Below, piece by piece: positions 18,113 through 26,608 of a stretch of 40,651 nucleotides of DNA. The number at the start of each line of letters is the position of its first letter. The stretch's first letter is position 1. Under the pieces are notes generated by a model. It was not told the origin of the DNA. It was given only the letters and a program-made list of their open reading frames with translations, and made no database searches. The stretch covers positions 1 to 40,651 of the forward strand of contig CAMBTK010000012.1 of assembly GCA_945870785.1 (NCBI GenBank), read 5' to 3'. This DNA comes from Sulfurimonas crateris (GTDB lineage Bacteria > Campylobacterota > Campylobacteria > Campylobacterales > Sulfurimonadaceae). Position numbers and translations under genes: made by a program.

Positions 18113-19069
18113 ATGATTGAAAAAAAACTTACTTTTGATAAGCCAATTTATGTTCTAGCACCACTCGCAGGATATACAGATTTACCTTTTAGAAGTGTAG
18201 TTAAAAAGTTTGGTGCAGATCTTACTGTTAGCGAGATGTTAAGCTCTAATGCCCTAGTTCACGGCTCATCAAAAACATTAGGTATGATAGAAAAAAGTCC
18301 TAATGAAGATCCTTATTCTGTACAAATTGAAGGAGCAGAGGTTGATGTTATAAGAAGAGCTGTAGAGATACTAAATGAGCAGCAAGGCATAGATGTTATT
18401 GATCTAAATTGCGGATGTCCTGTTCCTAAAATTGTAAGTCATGGAAGTGGGAGTTCTCTTCTTTTAAATTTGCCTCTTATGGGTGAGATTATAAAAACAA
18501 TTAAAGAGACTTCAAATAAAAATCTTACAAGTGTAAAAATAAGACTTGGATTTGAAAAAAAGAACCATGTTGATATTGCAAAAATAGTTGAAGATAGTGG
18601 TGCAGATTTCATTGCTGTTCATGGAAGAACGCGTGCTGGAAAATTTAACGCACCAGTTGATTATGATGCGATAAGAGAGATTAAAGAAGCTATACGAATT
18701 CCTGTTATAGCAAATGGTGATATCGACTCATACGAGAAAGCAGAGTGGGTTTTAGAGCATACTGGTGCTGATGGTGTTATGATAGGAAGAGGTGCAGTTG
18801 GTGCTCCTTGGATTTTTCATCAGTTAAAACATGGCACTAAAGATGTTGATGAGAGTATAAAACGCGCCATAATAATGGAACATTTTGATAAAATGGTTGA
18901 ATTTCATGGTGCTCATGGTGTTGCTATGTTTAGAAAGCATATGCATACTTATTCAAAGGGATATCGTGGGGCTTCAGTTCTTAGAGATAAGATAAACCAT
19001 GTCTCTAATCCTCAAGAGTGTAGAGAATTGATAGAAAATTTTTTAAAAAATAGTGAGATAGTTTGTTAA
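18113..19069 (+). CDS. dusB: tRNA-dihydrouridine synthase (DusB-type)
   Basis: A 318-residue FMN-dependent Dus enzyme that reduces uridines in the tRNA D-loop using NADPH. Seen: LAPLAGYTDLPFR at the N-terminus (FMN phosphate loop), DLNCGCPVPKIV near 99-110 with the catalytic cysteine in GCP, VKIRLGF, AVHGRTRAGKF, IANGDI and VMIGRGAVGAPWIF. The length and motifs fit the bacterial DusB subgroup; position specificity is inferred. There is no obvious Shine-Dalgarno site, so translation may be coupled to the upstream gene. Its 3' end overlaps the next gene's TTG start by 7 bp. Confidence 0.92.
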   Translation: MIEKKLTFDKPIYVLAPLAGYTDLPFRSVVKKFGADLTVSEMLSSNALVHGSSKTLGMIEKSPNEDPYSVQIEGAEVDVIRRAVEILNEQQGIDVIDLNCGCPVPKIVSHGSGSSLLLNLPLMGEIIKTIKETSNKNLTSVKIRLGFEKKNHVDIAKIVEDSGADFIAVHGRTRAGKFNAPVDYDAIREIKEAIRIPVIANGDIDSYEKAEWVLEHTGADGVMIGRGAVGAPWIFHQLKHGTKDVDESIKRAIIMEHFDKMVEFHGAHGVAMFRKHMHTYSKGYRGASVLRDKINHVSNPQECRELIENFLKNSEIVC

Positions 19070-20199
19070 AAATCAGCAAATCCATTAGAACATTAGACGA
19101 GAGTGATATAGGGGATAATCTTCTGCATTATGATTATAATGTAAAGTATCTACTCTCTTTAATCAGACGTGGAATCGATCAAGATGATCAACACTATTTA
19201 AGTTCTTATCGCTCTTTTGAGGGTGAAGTTTTTGAAAACTTTATTTATGAAAAACTTCTTATGTATGCAGTGGAAAATGAAGATATAGATAAGTTTGTCT
19301 TAAAAGGTTTTCATCAAGACAAAATAAAATCTCATGCAAATACTCTCTCAATTAGCGAGAAACAGCAGATTGTTTATAGAACAAAAAGTAGAGAAATAAG
19401 CGAATTTGACGCTATGTTCATCACAAAAAGCAGAGAACTATATTTTGTTGAGATGACGCTTGTAAAATCAGTTTTAAAATTAAGAAAAAGACTTAGAAAG
19501 AAAAAAGCTCTTTTAGAGCTTATTTTTCCAAACTATGAAGTCAAGGCACTAATTATTCTAAATGAGGGTGCTACTGGAGTTAGACAGCTACCATCTTACT
19601 GCAATGTTTGGTTAACAAATGAGTTTTCTGCTAAAGGTGTACTTGATTATATTGTAAATACAGATAGTAGAAAACTACAAGTAAAAAAGAGAGTTAAATC
19701 ACCTAAGATGGTTGAAGCTCACTCACTTAAGCTATATCCATTTAGATATTACAATACAATTTCATGGATTACAAAAACTATCAGAAGTCATAAAAAATAT
19801 GTTATAGATATGAATTTTCTAATGAGCCAAAAAGTTCAGAGATACCATGATTTATATAATAAATTTTATATTGGCTATATTGATGTTTCGCTGCTTAGAG
19901 ATGAGCTTGGGCTTGATAGTAGTTTTAAGGACAATCAAAGTGTAGTTGTTGCGATTGAGAAAAAGCACTCAGATGAGATTACGCTTACTTACTATATACA
20001 ACAAGCACGTAAGGTTTTATATCTTTACTCTTATGATGAAAATTCTAAAGTTATAAGAGAGAAAAAAGATCCGTACGGAATAACAATTACAGAAGTTTAT
20101 CATATTAGTAAAATGATGGATGAGAAGTATAAACTAAGCGTTGCAAATCTAGCTACTATTAAAAATCTTTTAGAAGGTAAGACGCAGCTAGAGGATTAA
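19063..20199 (+). CDS. Uncharacterised protein with PD-(D/E)XK-like motifs
   Basis: A 378-residue soluble protein of no recognised family. Residues 50-65 form an acidic helix (SFEGEVFENFIYEKLL). Residues 115-135 read EFDAMFI then LYFVEMTLVK. The spacing E(53/58) ... D116 ... E130-x-T132 is the layout of the PD-(D/E)XK nuclease superfamily core, with T in place of the usual K. The following stretch is very basic (KLRKRLRKKK, 139-148), consistent with nucleic acid contact. Function is inferred at best. It begins at TTG inside the dusB stop region, and its end overlaps the convergent fliO stop by 4 bp. Confidence 0.65.
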   Translation: MLKISKSIRTLDESDIGDNLLHYDYNVKYLLSLIRRGIDQDDQHYLSSYRSFEGEVFENFIYEKLLMYAVENEDIDKFVLKGFHQDKIKSHANTLSISEKQQIVYRTKSREISEFDAMFITKSRELYFVEMTLVKSVLKLRKRLRKKKALLELIFPNYEVKALIILNEGATGVRQLPSYCNVWLTNEFSAKGVLDYIVNTDSRKLQVKKRVKSPKMVEAHSLKLYPFRYYNTISWITKTIRSHKKYVIDMNFLMSQKVQRYHDLYNKFYIGYIDVSLLRDELGLDSSFKDNQSVVVAIEKKHSDEITLTYYIQQARKVLYLYSYDENSKVIREKKDPYGITITEVYHISKMMDEKYKLSVANLATIKNLLEGKTQLED

Positions 20200-20227
20200 A
20201 CCTCGTAAGAGATTGAAGCTGCTTTTT
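20184..20227 (+). terminator. Weak candidate terminator of the accD operon
   Basis: GCAGCT (20184-20189) pairs with AGCTGC (20217-20222), followed by TTTTT; inside, GAGG (20191-20194) pairs with CCTC (20201-20204). The large asymmetric internal loop makes this uncertain. It lies across the convergent ends of the PD-(D/E)XK-like gene and fliO. Confidence 0.35.
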
Positions 20228-21089
20228 CTTTATATATTCTCAGTGATTCTTTATAATCATCAGCATTATTTAAAAAGTTATCAAGCTCTTTATGTCTATT
20301 TTGTAAGATAGTTTCAAATTCACTTTGATTTGTTGGCTTGTTGTCTGAAAATTTGTCTAAAAGTATATTGCTTTTTCCCATAAGCACAAGATAGCTCTGT
20401 TCGCCATAGTCAAGCATAACTACGCTGTTATCACTGTTTAGTGCTTTTTGAAATCTAATAGTTACATTTGATTGGCTTGTTGGTGCTGTAAACTCTTTTT
20501 TCTCTTCTTCTTCACTGCTGTTTTCTTGAAAAAGCCAAGATGCTTGTTTCTGTTTTGTTTGTGGAAGCGCAACTCTTTTTTTGATATAAAAAAGTATTCC
20601 TATTCCAAGAATGAGGATTGAAATAACAATATAGTAGCTTTGAGATAAATCATCACCTTTTTTTGTCGGAAGAGAAGCGAACTCATCTTTTGAAACCTCG
20701 CTTCTCTGCTCAACATTTGTTTGTGGTAAAATCTCTGGCGCTGCAAAGCGAAGTCTAAGTCCATAAGAGTCAGATGTTTTTGAAGCTTGTAGGGCTACAG
20801 ACGGTGGTATTTCAGCTACAATTTGAGTATACTCTTCCATTGGAGTTATAGTAATTGAACGAATATATTTTGAAGATAGTTGTTTGATTTTAGAGGACTC
20901 TATTGAAGCATTTTCAAGTTTTATAGTAATGATAGAATTGCTATTGCTCTGTTTTATAACACCATTATATGGAGTGTCAAACGTTATCATAACATCTACT
21001 CTATCTGTTCTATCATAGATATTGTAACTCAAAATTTTTGATGCACTTAGTAAAAAAGGGATAGATAAAAGTAGTAAAAATTTAATCAT
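20196..21089 (-). CDS. fliO: Flagellar export protein FliO (long Campylobacterota type)
   Basis: A 297-residue protein: signal peptide ~1-16, a beta-rich periplasmic region ~17-120 resembling an AMIN-type domain, a linker, one transmembrane helix ~152-170, then a cytoplasmic domain with SVVMLDYGEQSYLVLMG, which fits the FliO pattern of a strand ending in a YLVL-type motif. Classical FliO lacks the large periplasmic region, but Helicobacter FliO (HP0583, next to fliN HP0584) has one, and the same gene order is seen here. FliO assists assembly of the FliP ring of the flagellar export gate. The ATG overlaps the fliN stop (ATGA). Confidence 0.8.
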   Translation of the reverse strand: MIKFLLLLSIPFLLSASKILSYNIYDRTDRVDVMITFDTPYNGVIKQSNSNSIITIKLENASIESSKIKQLSSKYIRSITITPMEEYTQIVAEIPPSVALQASKTSDSYGLRLRFAAPEILPQTNVEQRSEVSKDEFASLPTKKGDDLSQSYYIVISILILGIGILFYIKKRVALPQTKQKQASWLFQENSSEEEEKKEFTAPTSQSNVTIRFQKALNSDNSVVMLDYGEQSYLVLMGKSNILLDKFSDNKPTNQSEFETILQNRHKELDNFLNNADDYKESLRIYKEKAASISYEV

Positions 21090-21424
21090 GCTTTTTCTCT
21101 TGAGAGATGGTATAAAACAGCGCTCGAGTCCAATACTTCATTGATACGAATTGCGAGATTTTTTTCATATACCATGACTTCTCCTCTTCCTAAAATACGC
21201 CCGTTTACATATGATTCAACGCTCTCTCCAGCTGGTTTTTTAAGGTCAATTATAGAGCCTTTTTTGAGCTGTAGTATTTCACTTATCGTTAACTCTGTTT
21301 CACCTAAATCAGATATAAATTCAACTTCCATATCCAACAGACCAGAATAATCCATCCATGAAAGCTCAGTTTCTGGATTAAAAGCTTCTTCTTTTGCTCC
21401 ATATGTGCGTCTTTTGTTTTTCAA
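21086..21424 (-). CDS. fliN: Flagellar motor switch protein FliN
   Basis: A 112-residue protein with a C-terminal SpoA domain (about 30-105): LLDMEVEFISDLGETELTIS, then LKKGSIIDLKKPAGE and YVNGRILGRGEVMVYEKNLAIRI in two quotes' worth of sequence, the standard FliN core. It forms the lower C-ring of the flagellar motor with FliM and is the docking point for the export ATPase complex. The start is TTG immediately after the cheX TAA, with AAGGA upstream. It sits between cheX and fliO with 4-bp overlap to fliO. Confidence 0.93.
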   Translation of the reverse strand: MKNKRRTYGAKEEAFNPETELSWMDYSGLLDMEVEFISDLGETELTISEILQLKKGSIIDLKKPAGESVESYVNGRILGRGEVMVYEKNLAIRINEVLDSSAVLYHLSREKA

Positions 21425-21847
21425 TTATATTTCCTTGATAGCAATAATCATCTCATCATTTCCTACTTTTATAGTTTTTGCTTCATCATACTCTATATCA
21501 AAAGCATCTATCTTTGCAAAGTAAGGAGTTGCCATTGTATATGAATATTCAGGCATATTTTGTGCAAGAACTTTAGCGCTTCCAACTATCAAGTTTGTGA
21601 GTTCAAGCACCATATCAACTAGAGTCTCTTCATCGCTATCATCTTCTTCTAAAAGAAGTGCTGTGACTCTCTGGGCAAAATTTGGGGTTGCACCTATAAA
21701 AACTCTATGCTTTTTTCCACTGCTCATAGTTATATCAACATAAGCAATAACTGTTCTCATATTTTCTGTATATTCAATTATTTTATAAGGCTCTCTGATT
21801 TGATGGGTACAAAAATTTTGAGAAGCCTCTACTATGATATTTAACAT
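21425..21847 (-). CDS. cheX: CheX-type CheY-P phosphatase domain protein
   Basis: A 140-residue CheC/CheX/FliY-family protein. The phosphatase consensus is fully present: D78-x3-E82-x2-N85-x22-P108 (DMVLELTN then a proline 23 residues on), which in CheX and CheC dephosphorylates CheY-P. A single copy of the motif and the short length fit CheX rather than CheC. It is the first gene of a cheX-fliN-fliO operon, with AAGGGG 7 nt before ATG. Functionally the cheX-fliN pair resembles a split version of FliY, which carries both activities in one chain. Chain identity (CheX or a FliY-like module) is the only doubt. Confidence 0.82.
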   Translation of the reverse strand: MLNIIVEASQNFCTHQIREPYKIIEYTENMRTVIAYVDITMSSGKKHRVFIGATPNFAQRVTALLLEEDDSDEETLVDMVLELTNLIVGSAKVLAQNMPEYSYTMATPYFAKIDAFDIEYDEAKTIKVGNDEMIIAIKEI

Positions 21848-21868
21848 TAATGCCCCTTAAGTGGGATG

Positions 21869-21874
21869 ATTATA
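21869..21874 (-). promoter_or_regulatory. Candidate -10 box for cheX-fliN-fliO
   Basis: TATAAT on the minus strand, 22 nt upstream of the cheX ATG. There is no flagellar sigma-54 or sigma-28 consensus that I can see. Confidence 0.4.
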
Positions 21875-21947
21875 CTTGATTGAATCTCAAAGTAAAATTA
21901 AAGTATCTTATGTTTAGTGTGTTGTAATAACTTTGATTTTGAGAAGA

Positions 21948-21956
21948 TGATATAAT
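21948..21956 (+). promoter_or_regulatory. Extended -10 promoter for the TauE/SafE permease gene
   Basis: TGATATAAT fits TGnTATAAT, about 20 nt before ATG 21977, leaving a short leader without a strong ribosome binding site. Confidence 0.55.
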
Positions 21957-21976
21957 TTCTAAAAAAGTTATAAAAA

Positions 21977-22717
21977 ATGGTTGAATTGCTCTTTTTAGGT
22001 GTTGGTGTTGGTGCTCTATCTGGTTTTTTTGGGATTGGTGGCGGAACGATTCTCGTTCCTCTGCTTCTATTTTTAGGACATCAAATAAAAGATGCTATTG
22101 GAATTTCAATAGTGCAGATGGTTTTTAGCTCAATTTATGGAAGTTATTTAAATAATAAAAAGAAAACATTAGATGTACCAATGGTGCTTATAATTGGAAT
22201 CGGTGGATTTTGTGGTGCGTTTTTTAGTGGTTTTATTGCTTCTAGTGTAGATGATAGAGTTTTAGAGATTATATTTTTGCTATTTGCTTCATTTGCGCTA
22301 CTTAGACTATTTTTTAAGACGACGCAACATAGGACTCAAAAGTATGTAAGCAGAGCAGTTTTATTTTTTATAGGATTTGTCTTAGGTACACTAAGTATGC
22401 TAATTGGCGTTGGCGGAAGTATTCTTTTAGTACCGATACTGGTAGGGTTTTTGCATGTAGATCTAAAACGTGCTATATCAGCTGGGCTGTTTTTTGTAGT
22501 TTTTTCATCCGTTGCTGGTTTAATATCACATGCCATAAGCAGAGAGATAGATTTTTATAGCGGAACGATTATAGGCTTGGCTTCATTTGTTGGTGTTTAT
22601 ATTGGAGTGCATCTTAAAGAGAAAGTAGATGCGGTTGTACAAAAAAAACTATTAGTGCTCTTTTATCTTTTAATAGTACTATATTTGGCACAGAGAATCT
22701 TTTTTAGAGGAAATTAA
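21977..22717 (+). CDS. TauE/SafE-family membrane permease
   Basis: A 246-residue polytopic protein with about eight hydrophobic helices in two halves. Each half opens with the family glycine motif: GFFGIGGGTILVPLLL near residue 16 and MLIGVGGSILLVPIL near 138. TauE/SafE members export or import small anions such as sulfite, sulfoacetate or other organosulfur compounds. For a sulfur-oxidising relative a sulfur anion is plausible, but specificity cannot be read. uvrA follows 6 bp later, possibly on the same transcript. Confidence 0.9.
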   Translation: MVELLFLGVGVGALSGFFGIGGGTILVPLLLFLGHQIKDAIGISIVQMVFSSIYGSYLNNKKKTLDVPMVLIIGIGGFCGAFFSGFIASSVDDRVLEIIFLLFASFALLRLFFKTTQHRTQKYVSRAVLFFIGFVLGTLSMLIGVGGSILLVPILVGFLHVDLKRAISAGLFFVVFSSVAGLISHAISREIDFYSGTIIGLASFVGVYIGVHLKEKVDAVVQKKLLVLFYLLIVLYLAQRIFFRGN

Positions 22718-22723
22718 TTATAT

Positions 22724-25558
22724 ATGAAAAATAGAGATGTTATAAAAATAGTAGGTGCGAGAGAAAATAATCTAAAAAATATATCGCTTGAGATACCAAA
22801 AAATCAGCTTGTAGTCTTTACGGGTCTTAGCGGAAGCGGAAAATCAACTCTAGCTTTTGATACGCTATATGCAGAAGGGCAAAGACGTTACATGGAGTCT
22901 TTATCATCTTATGCAAGACAGTTTTTAGACAGAGTTGGAAAACCTGATGTTGACAAGATAGAAGGTCTCACTCCTGCTATTGCGATTGATCAAAAAACTA
23001 CAAGTAAGAACCCGCGCTCAACAGTTGGGACAATCACGGAGATATATGACTACCTAAGACTTCTTTATGCTCGTGTAGGTATTCAACACTGCCATAAGTG
23101 TGGCAAAGCAATCTCTCAAATGAGTGCTTCAGATATTATCAAAGAGGTTGCAAAACTACCAGAGGGTGCAAAACTTGTTCTTTTAGCTCCTATCGTAAAT
23201 GAGAAAAAAGGTGCATATGCAGATGTTTTAGAGTCTCTTGTACAAAAAGGTTATGTTCGTGCCATGATAGATGGTGTGATGGTTCGACTTGATGAAGAGA
23301 TAGAGCTGAGTAAAACAAAAAAACATACTATAAAAGTTGTAATAGATAGAGTAGTTGTAAATAAAGAGAATAAAGAGCGCATCGCAGCTGACGTTGAAAA
23401 AGCCTTAAAAGAGAGCTATGGTGAGCTTGAGATAGAGATACTAAACCATGAAGAGCTTGGACTAAATAGGTCACATATGCACTACAGCGAACATAACGCA
23501 TGTTTTGATTGTAAGGTTAGTTTTGAGCCCTTAGAGCCGCTATCTTTCTCTTTTAACTCACCAAAAGGTGCATGTAGAGAGTGCGATGGTTTAGGGCTTC
23601 GTTACGCACTTGATCAAGATAAGATTATAGATGTAGATTTATCGGTTGAAAAGGGTGCTGTAAAGATAATTTATGGCTTTAACAAAGGCTACTATTTTAC
23701 GTTCTTAAAAGGCTTTTGTGCGCAAAACAAGATAGATACAACTATCCCTTATTTGGAGCTAGAAGAGCATCAAAAAAAAGCTATTTTACATGCTGGGATA
23801 GATGAAGTTAGCTTTCTTTGGAAAGGTCATGAAGTAAAGAGAGTTTGGCCTGGAATCATAAAAATAGCGTACGATATGTTTAAAGATGAAAAAGAGTTGG
23901 CTGATTATATGAGCGAGAAAAAGTGCAGTATATGCTCATCACATAGATTAAAACAGGAGTCTTTATCAGTTAAAGTCGCAGGTAAAGGGATAGCAGATAT
24001 CTTAGATATGCCAATCTCTAAAAGCTATGAGTGGTTTAAAGAGAAGAGTAATTTTAACTATTTTTCAGATCAAAGTGCACAAATCTCTGCTCCTATTTTA
24101 AATGAGATAAGAGAGAGATTGTACTTTTTGTTTGATGTTGGACTTGGCTACATAACTCTTGGTCGTGATGCTAGAACTATAAGTGGCGGAGAAGCTCAAA
24201 GAATCCGTATCGCTTCACAAATAGGAAGCGGTTTGACTGGTGTTTTATATGTTCTTGATGAGCCAAGTATTGGGCTTCATGAGAGAGATACTCTTAAGCT
24301 CATACGAACTCTTAGAAGTCTTCAAGAGAAGGGAAATAGCGTAATTGTTGTTGAACATGATAAAGAGACTATTGAAAATGCTGATTTTATAGTAGATATT
24401 GGCGCAGGTGCAGGAAAATTTGGCGGAGATGTTGTTTTTGCAGGGACGCTTGATAAGCTAAAAAAGGCTAAAACACTTACAGCTGATTATCTTTATGGCA
24501 GAAAAAAGATAGAGTACTTTTATAGAAGAGCTCAAGAAAAATATATAGAGATAAAAAACGTTACATTAAATAATATCAATAATTTAAGTGCAAAAATTCC
24601 ACTAAATAACTTTGTATGTATCACAGGAGTAAGTGGAAGTGGAAAGAGTTCTCTTATGCTTCAAACGCTTCTTCCAACGGCAAGAGAGCTCTTAAATCAT
24701 GCAAGAAAAGTAAATAAAGTAGCTGGTGTAGAGATAAACGGACTTGAGCATGTTGATAAAGTAATCTATCTTGACCAAAGCCCAATAGGACGAACTCCTC
24801 GCTCAAATCCAGCAACATATACAGGGCTAATGGATGAGATAAGAAATCTTTTTGAGCAGACAAAAGAGGCACAAATCAGAGGATATACAAGCTCAAGATT
24901 TAGCTTCAATGTTAGAGGCGGACGATGTGAGAAGTGTCAAGGAGAGGGCGAAAATAAGATAGAGATGCACTTTTTGCCAGATATTATGGTTAAGTGCGAT
25001 ACATGTAATGGCACAAGATATAATCAGCAGACGCTAGAGGTTTACTACAAAGGTAAAAATATCTCAGAAGTGTTAAACATGAGCGTTGAAGAGGCTTATG
25101 AGTTTTTTAAAGCGATACCAAAACTAAACCAAATCCTCTCAACTTTAGTTGATGTAGGTCTTGGCTATATTACTTTAGGACAAAATGCAGTAACACTCTC
25201 AGGCGGCGAGGCACAAAGAATCAAACTAAGCAAAGAGTTAAGCCGTAAAGATACAGGTAAAACGCTATATATCCTTGATGAGCCAACAACGGGGCTTCAT
25301 TTTGCAGATGTTGATAGGCTTACAGGAGTTTTACACAAGTTTGTAGAGCTTGGAAATAGTGTTTTGATTATAGAACATAACTTAGATATGATAAAAAATG
25401 CTGATTACATCATAGATATGGGTCCAGAAGGTGGAAGTGGCGGCGGCTTGATTATAGCGGAGGGAAGCCCAGAAGAGGTTGCTAAAGAGTATAAAAAAAC
25501 AGGAAGTTATACTGGCGAGTATTTAGCTAAAGAGCTTCTGCTTCATAAAAAAATATAA
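22724..25558 (+). CDS. uvrA: Excinuclease ABC subunit A
   Basis: A 944-residue UvrA with two ABC ATPase halves. Walker A motifs are GLSGSGKS (34-41) and GVSGSGKSS (635-643). Zinc-binding cysteine pairs include CHKC near 125-128 and CEKC with CDTC in the second half. Signatures ISGGEAQRIRIASQIGSGL and LSGGEAQRIKLSKELS and DEP Walker B motifs are intact. With UvrB it scans for bulky lesions in nucleotide excision repair. AGGAAA precedes the ATG. Length and order are normal. Confidence 0.98.
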   Translation: MKNRDVIKIVGARENNLKNISLEIPKNQLVVFTGLSGSGKSTLAFDTLYAEGQRRYMESLSSYARQFLDRVGKPDVDKIEGLTPAIAIDQKTTSKNPRSTVGTITEIYDYLRLLYARVGIQHCHKCGKAISQMSASDIIKEVAKLPEGAKLVLLAPIVNEKKGAYADVLESLVQKGYVRAMIDGVMVRLDEEIELSKTKKHTIKVVIDRVVVNKENKERIAADVEKALKESYGELEIEILNHEELGLNRSHMHYSEHNACFDCKVSFEPLEPLSFSFNSPKGACRECDGLGLRYALDQDKIIDVDLSVEKGAVKIIYGFNKGYYFTFLKGFCAQNKIDTTIPYLELEEHQKKAILHAGIDEVSFLWKGHEVKRVWPGIIKIAYDMFKDEKELADYMSEKKCSICSSHRLKQESLSVKVAGKGIADILDMPISKSYEWFKEKSNFNYFSDQSAQISAPILNEIRERLYFLFDVGLGYITLGRDARTISGGEAQRIRIASQIGSGLTGVLYVLDEPSIGLHERDTLKLIRTLRSLQEKGNSVIVVEHDKETIENADFIVDIGAGAGKFGGDVVFAGTLDKLKKAKTLTADYLYGRKKIEYFYRRAQEKYIEIKNVTLNNINNLSAKIPLNNFVCITGVSGSGKSSLMLQTLLPTARELLNHARKVNKVAGVEINGLEHVDKVIYLDQSPIGRTPRSNPATYTGLMDEIRNLFEQTKEAQIRGYTSSRFSFNVRGGRCEKCQGEGENKIEMHFLPDIMVKCDTCNGTRYNQQTLEVYYKGKNISEVLNMSVEEAYEFFKAIPKLNQILSTLVDVGLGYITLGQNAVTLSGGEAQRIKLSKELSRKDTGKTLYILDEPTTGLHFADVDRLTGVLHKFVELGNSVLIIEHNLDMIKNADYIIDMGPEGGSGGGLIIAEGSPEEVAKEYKKTGSYTGEYLAKELLLHKKI

Positions 25559-25576
25559 TAAGATTCAAGGACAATA

Positions 25577-26608
25577 GTGAAAAAGATAAAACTTACAGAG
25601 TATAGTCATGGGGCAGGGTGCGGATGTAAAATATCTCCGATGCTTCTTGATGAGATTTTAAAAACAACTACGCAAATGCCTATATATCCAGAACTTTTAG
25701 TTGGAAACGAGCATAAAGATGACGCCGCGGCGTATGATTTGGGAGATGGCAAGTCAGTGCTATCTACAACAGATTTTTTTATGCCTATCGTAGATGATGC
25801 TTTTACTTTTGGACGGATTGCTGCAACAAACGCACTTAGTGATATTTACGCTATGGGTGGTCGTCCGCTTATGGCTATCGCAATTTTTGGATGGCCTATT
25901 GACAAACTCTCTGCAGATGTTGCAAAAGAGGTAATAGAGGGTGGTCGCTCTGCTTGTATGGAAAGCGGAATCCCTTTAGCAGGAGGTCACTCTATAGACT
26001 CTCCAGAGCCTATTTTTGGACTTGCAGTAACTGGTATAGTTGAGAATAAACATCTTATGAAAAACAGTTCTGCAACGGATGATTGTTATATATTTATCAC
26101 AAAACCAATAGGAATTGGGATACTTACAACAGCACAAAAACAAAAAAAGATAGAAGATGGAGATATTGATGTAGCTGTTGAAGCAATGGTTACGTTAAAT
26201 AAGTCAGGGGCTACATTTGCAGCACTTGATAGCGTTTTAACTATGACAGATGTTACAGGGTTTGGTCTTTTAGGGCATCTTAGTGAAGTTTGTGAAGCTA
26301 GTAATGTAAGTGCTAAGATATATTTTAAGAGTGTTCCACTTCTAAAAAATGTTGAAAAGTATAGAGCACAAGGGTGTATCCCTGGTGGTTCTCGCAAAAA
26401 TTTTATGAGTTATGGGCACAAGATAAACGCTATGAGTGATGAGCAAAGAGAGATACTTTGTGATGCTCAAACTTCAGGTGGGCTTTTAATTTTTGTGAAA
26501 AAAAATGGGGTAGAGGAGTTTTACGAAAGTGCTAAAACTTTTGGAATGAACCTTGAGCCAATTGGTGAGACAACTCCAAGGGGCAAATATTTAGTAGAAG
26601 TTTTATAG
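25577..26608 (+). CDS. selD: Selenide, water dikinase (selenophosphate synthase), Cys form
   Basis: A 343-residue SelD that makes selenophosphate from selenide and ATP. The active-site motif reads GAGCGCK with C15 where many homologues have selenocysteine; the codon is TGC, so no recoding is needed. K18 and the downstream AIR-synthase fold motifs ([20 protein letters not shown] near 49-68; [18 protein letters not shown] near 136-153; [13 protein letters not shown]) are present. It starts at GTG with AAGGA upstream, 18 bp after uvrA, and overlaps selU by one base. Confidence 0.97.
   Translation: MKKIKLTEYSHGAGCGCKISPMLLDEILKTTTQMPIYPELLVGNEHKDDAAAYDLGDGKSVLSTTDFFMPIVDDAFTFGRIAATNALSDIYAMGGRPLMAIAIFGWPIDKLSADVAKEVIEGGRSACMESGIPLAGGHSIDSPEPIFGLAVTGIVENKHLMKNSSATDDCYIFITKPIGIGILTTAQKQKKIEDGDIDVAVEAMVTLNKSGATFAALDSVLTMTDVTGFGLLGHLSEVCEASNVSAKIYFKSVPLLKNVEKYRAQGCIPGGSRKNFMSYGHKINAMSDEQREILCDAQTSGGLLIFVKKNGVEEFYESAKTFGMNLEPIGETTPRGKYLVEVL

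Noticed and set aside
25577..25640. selD as a selenoprotein
   Set aside because: The active-site codon is TGC (Cys), not TGA.
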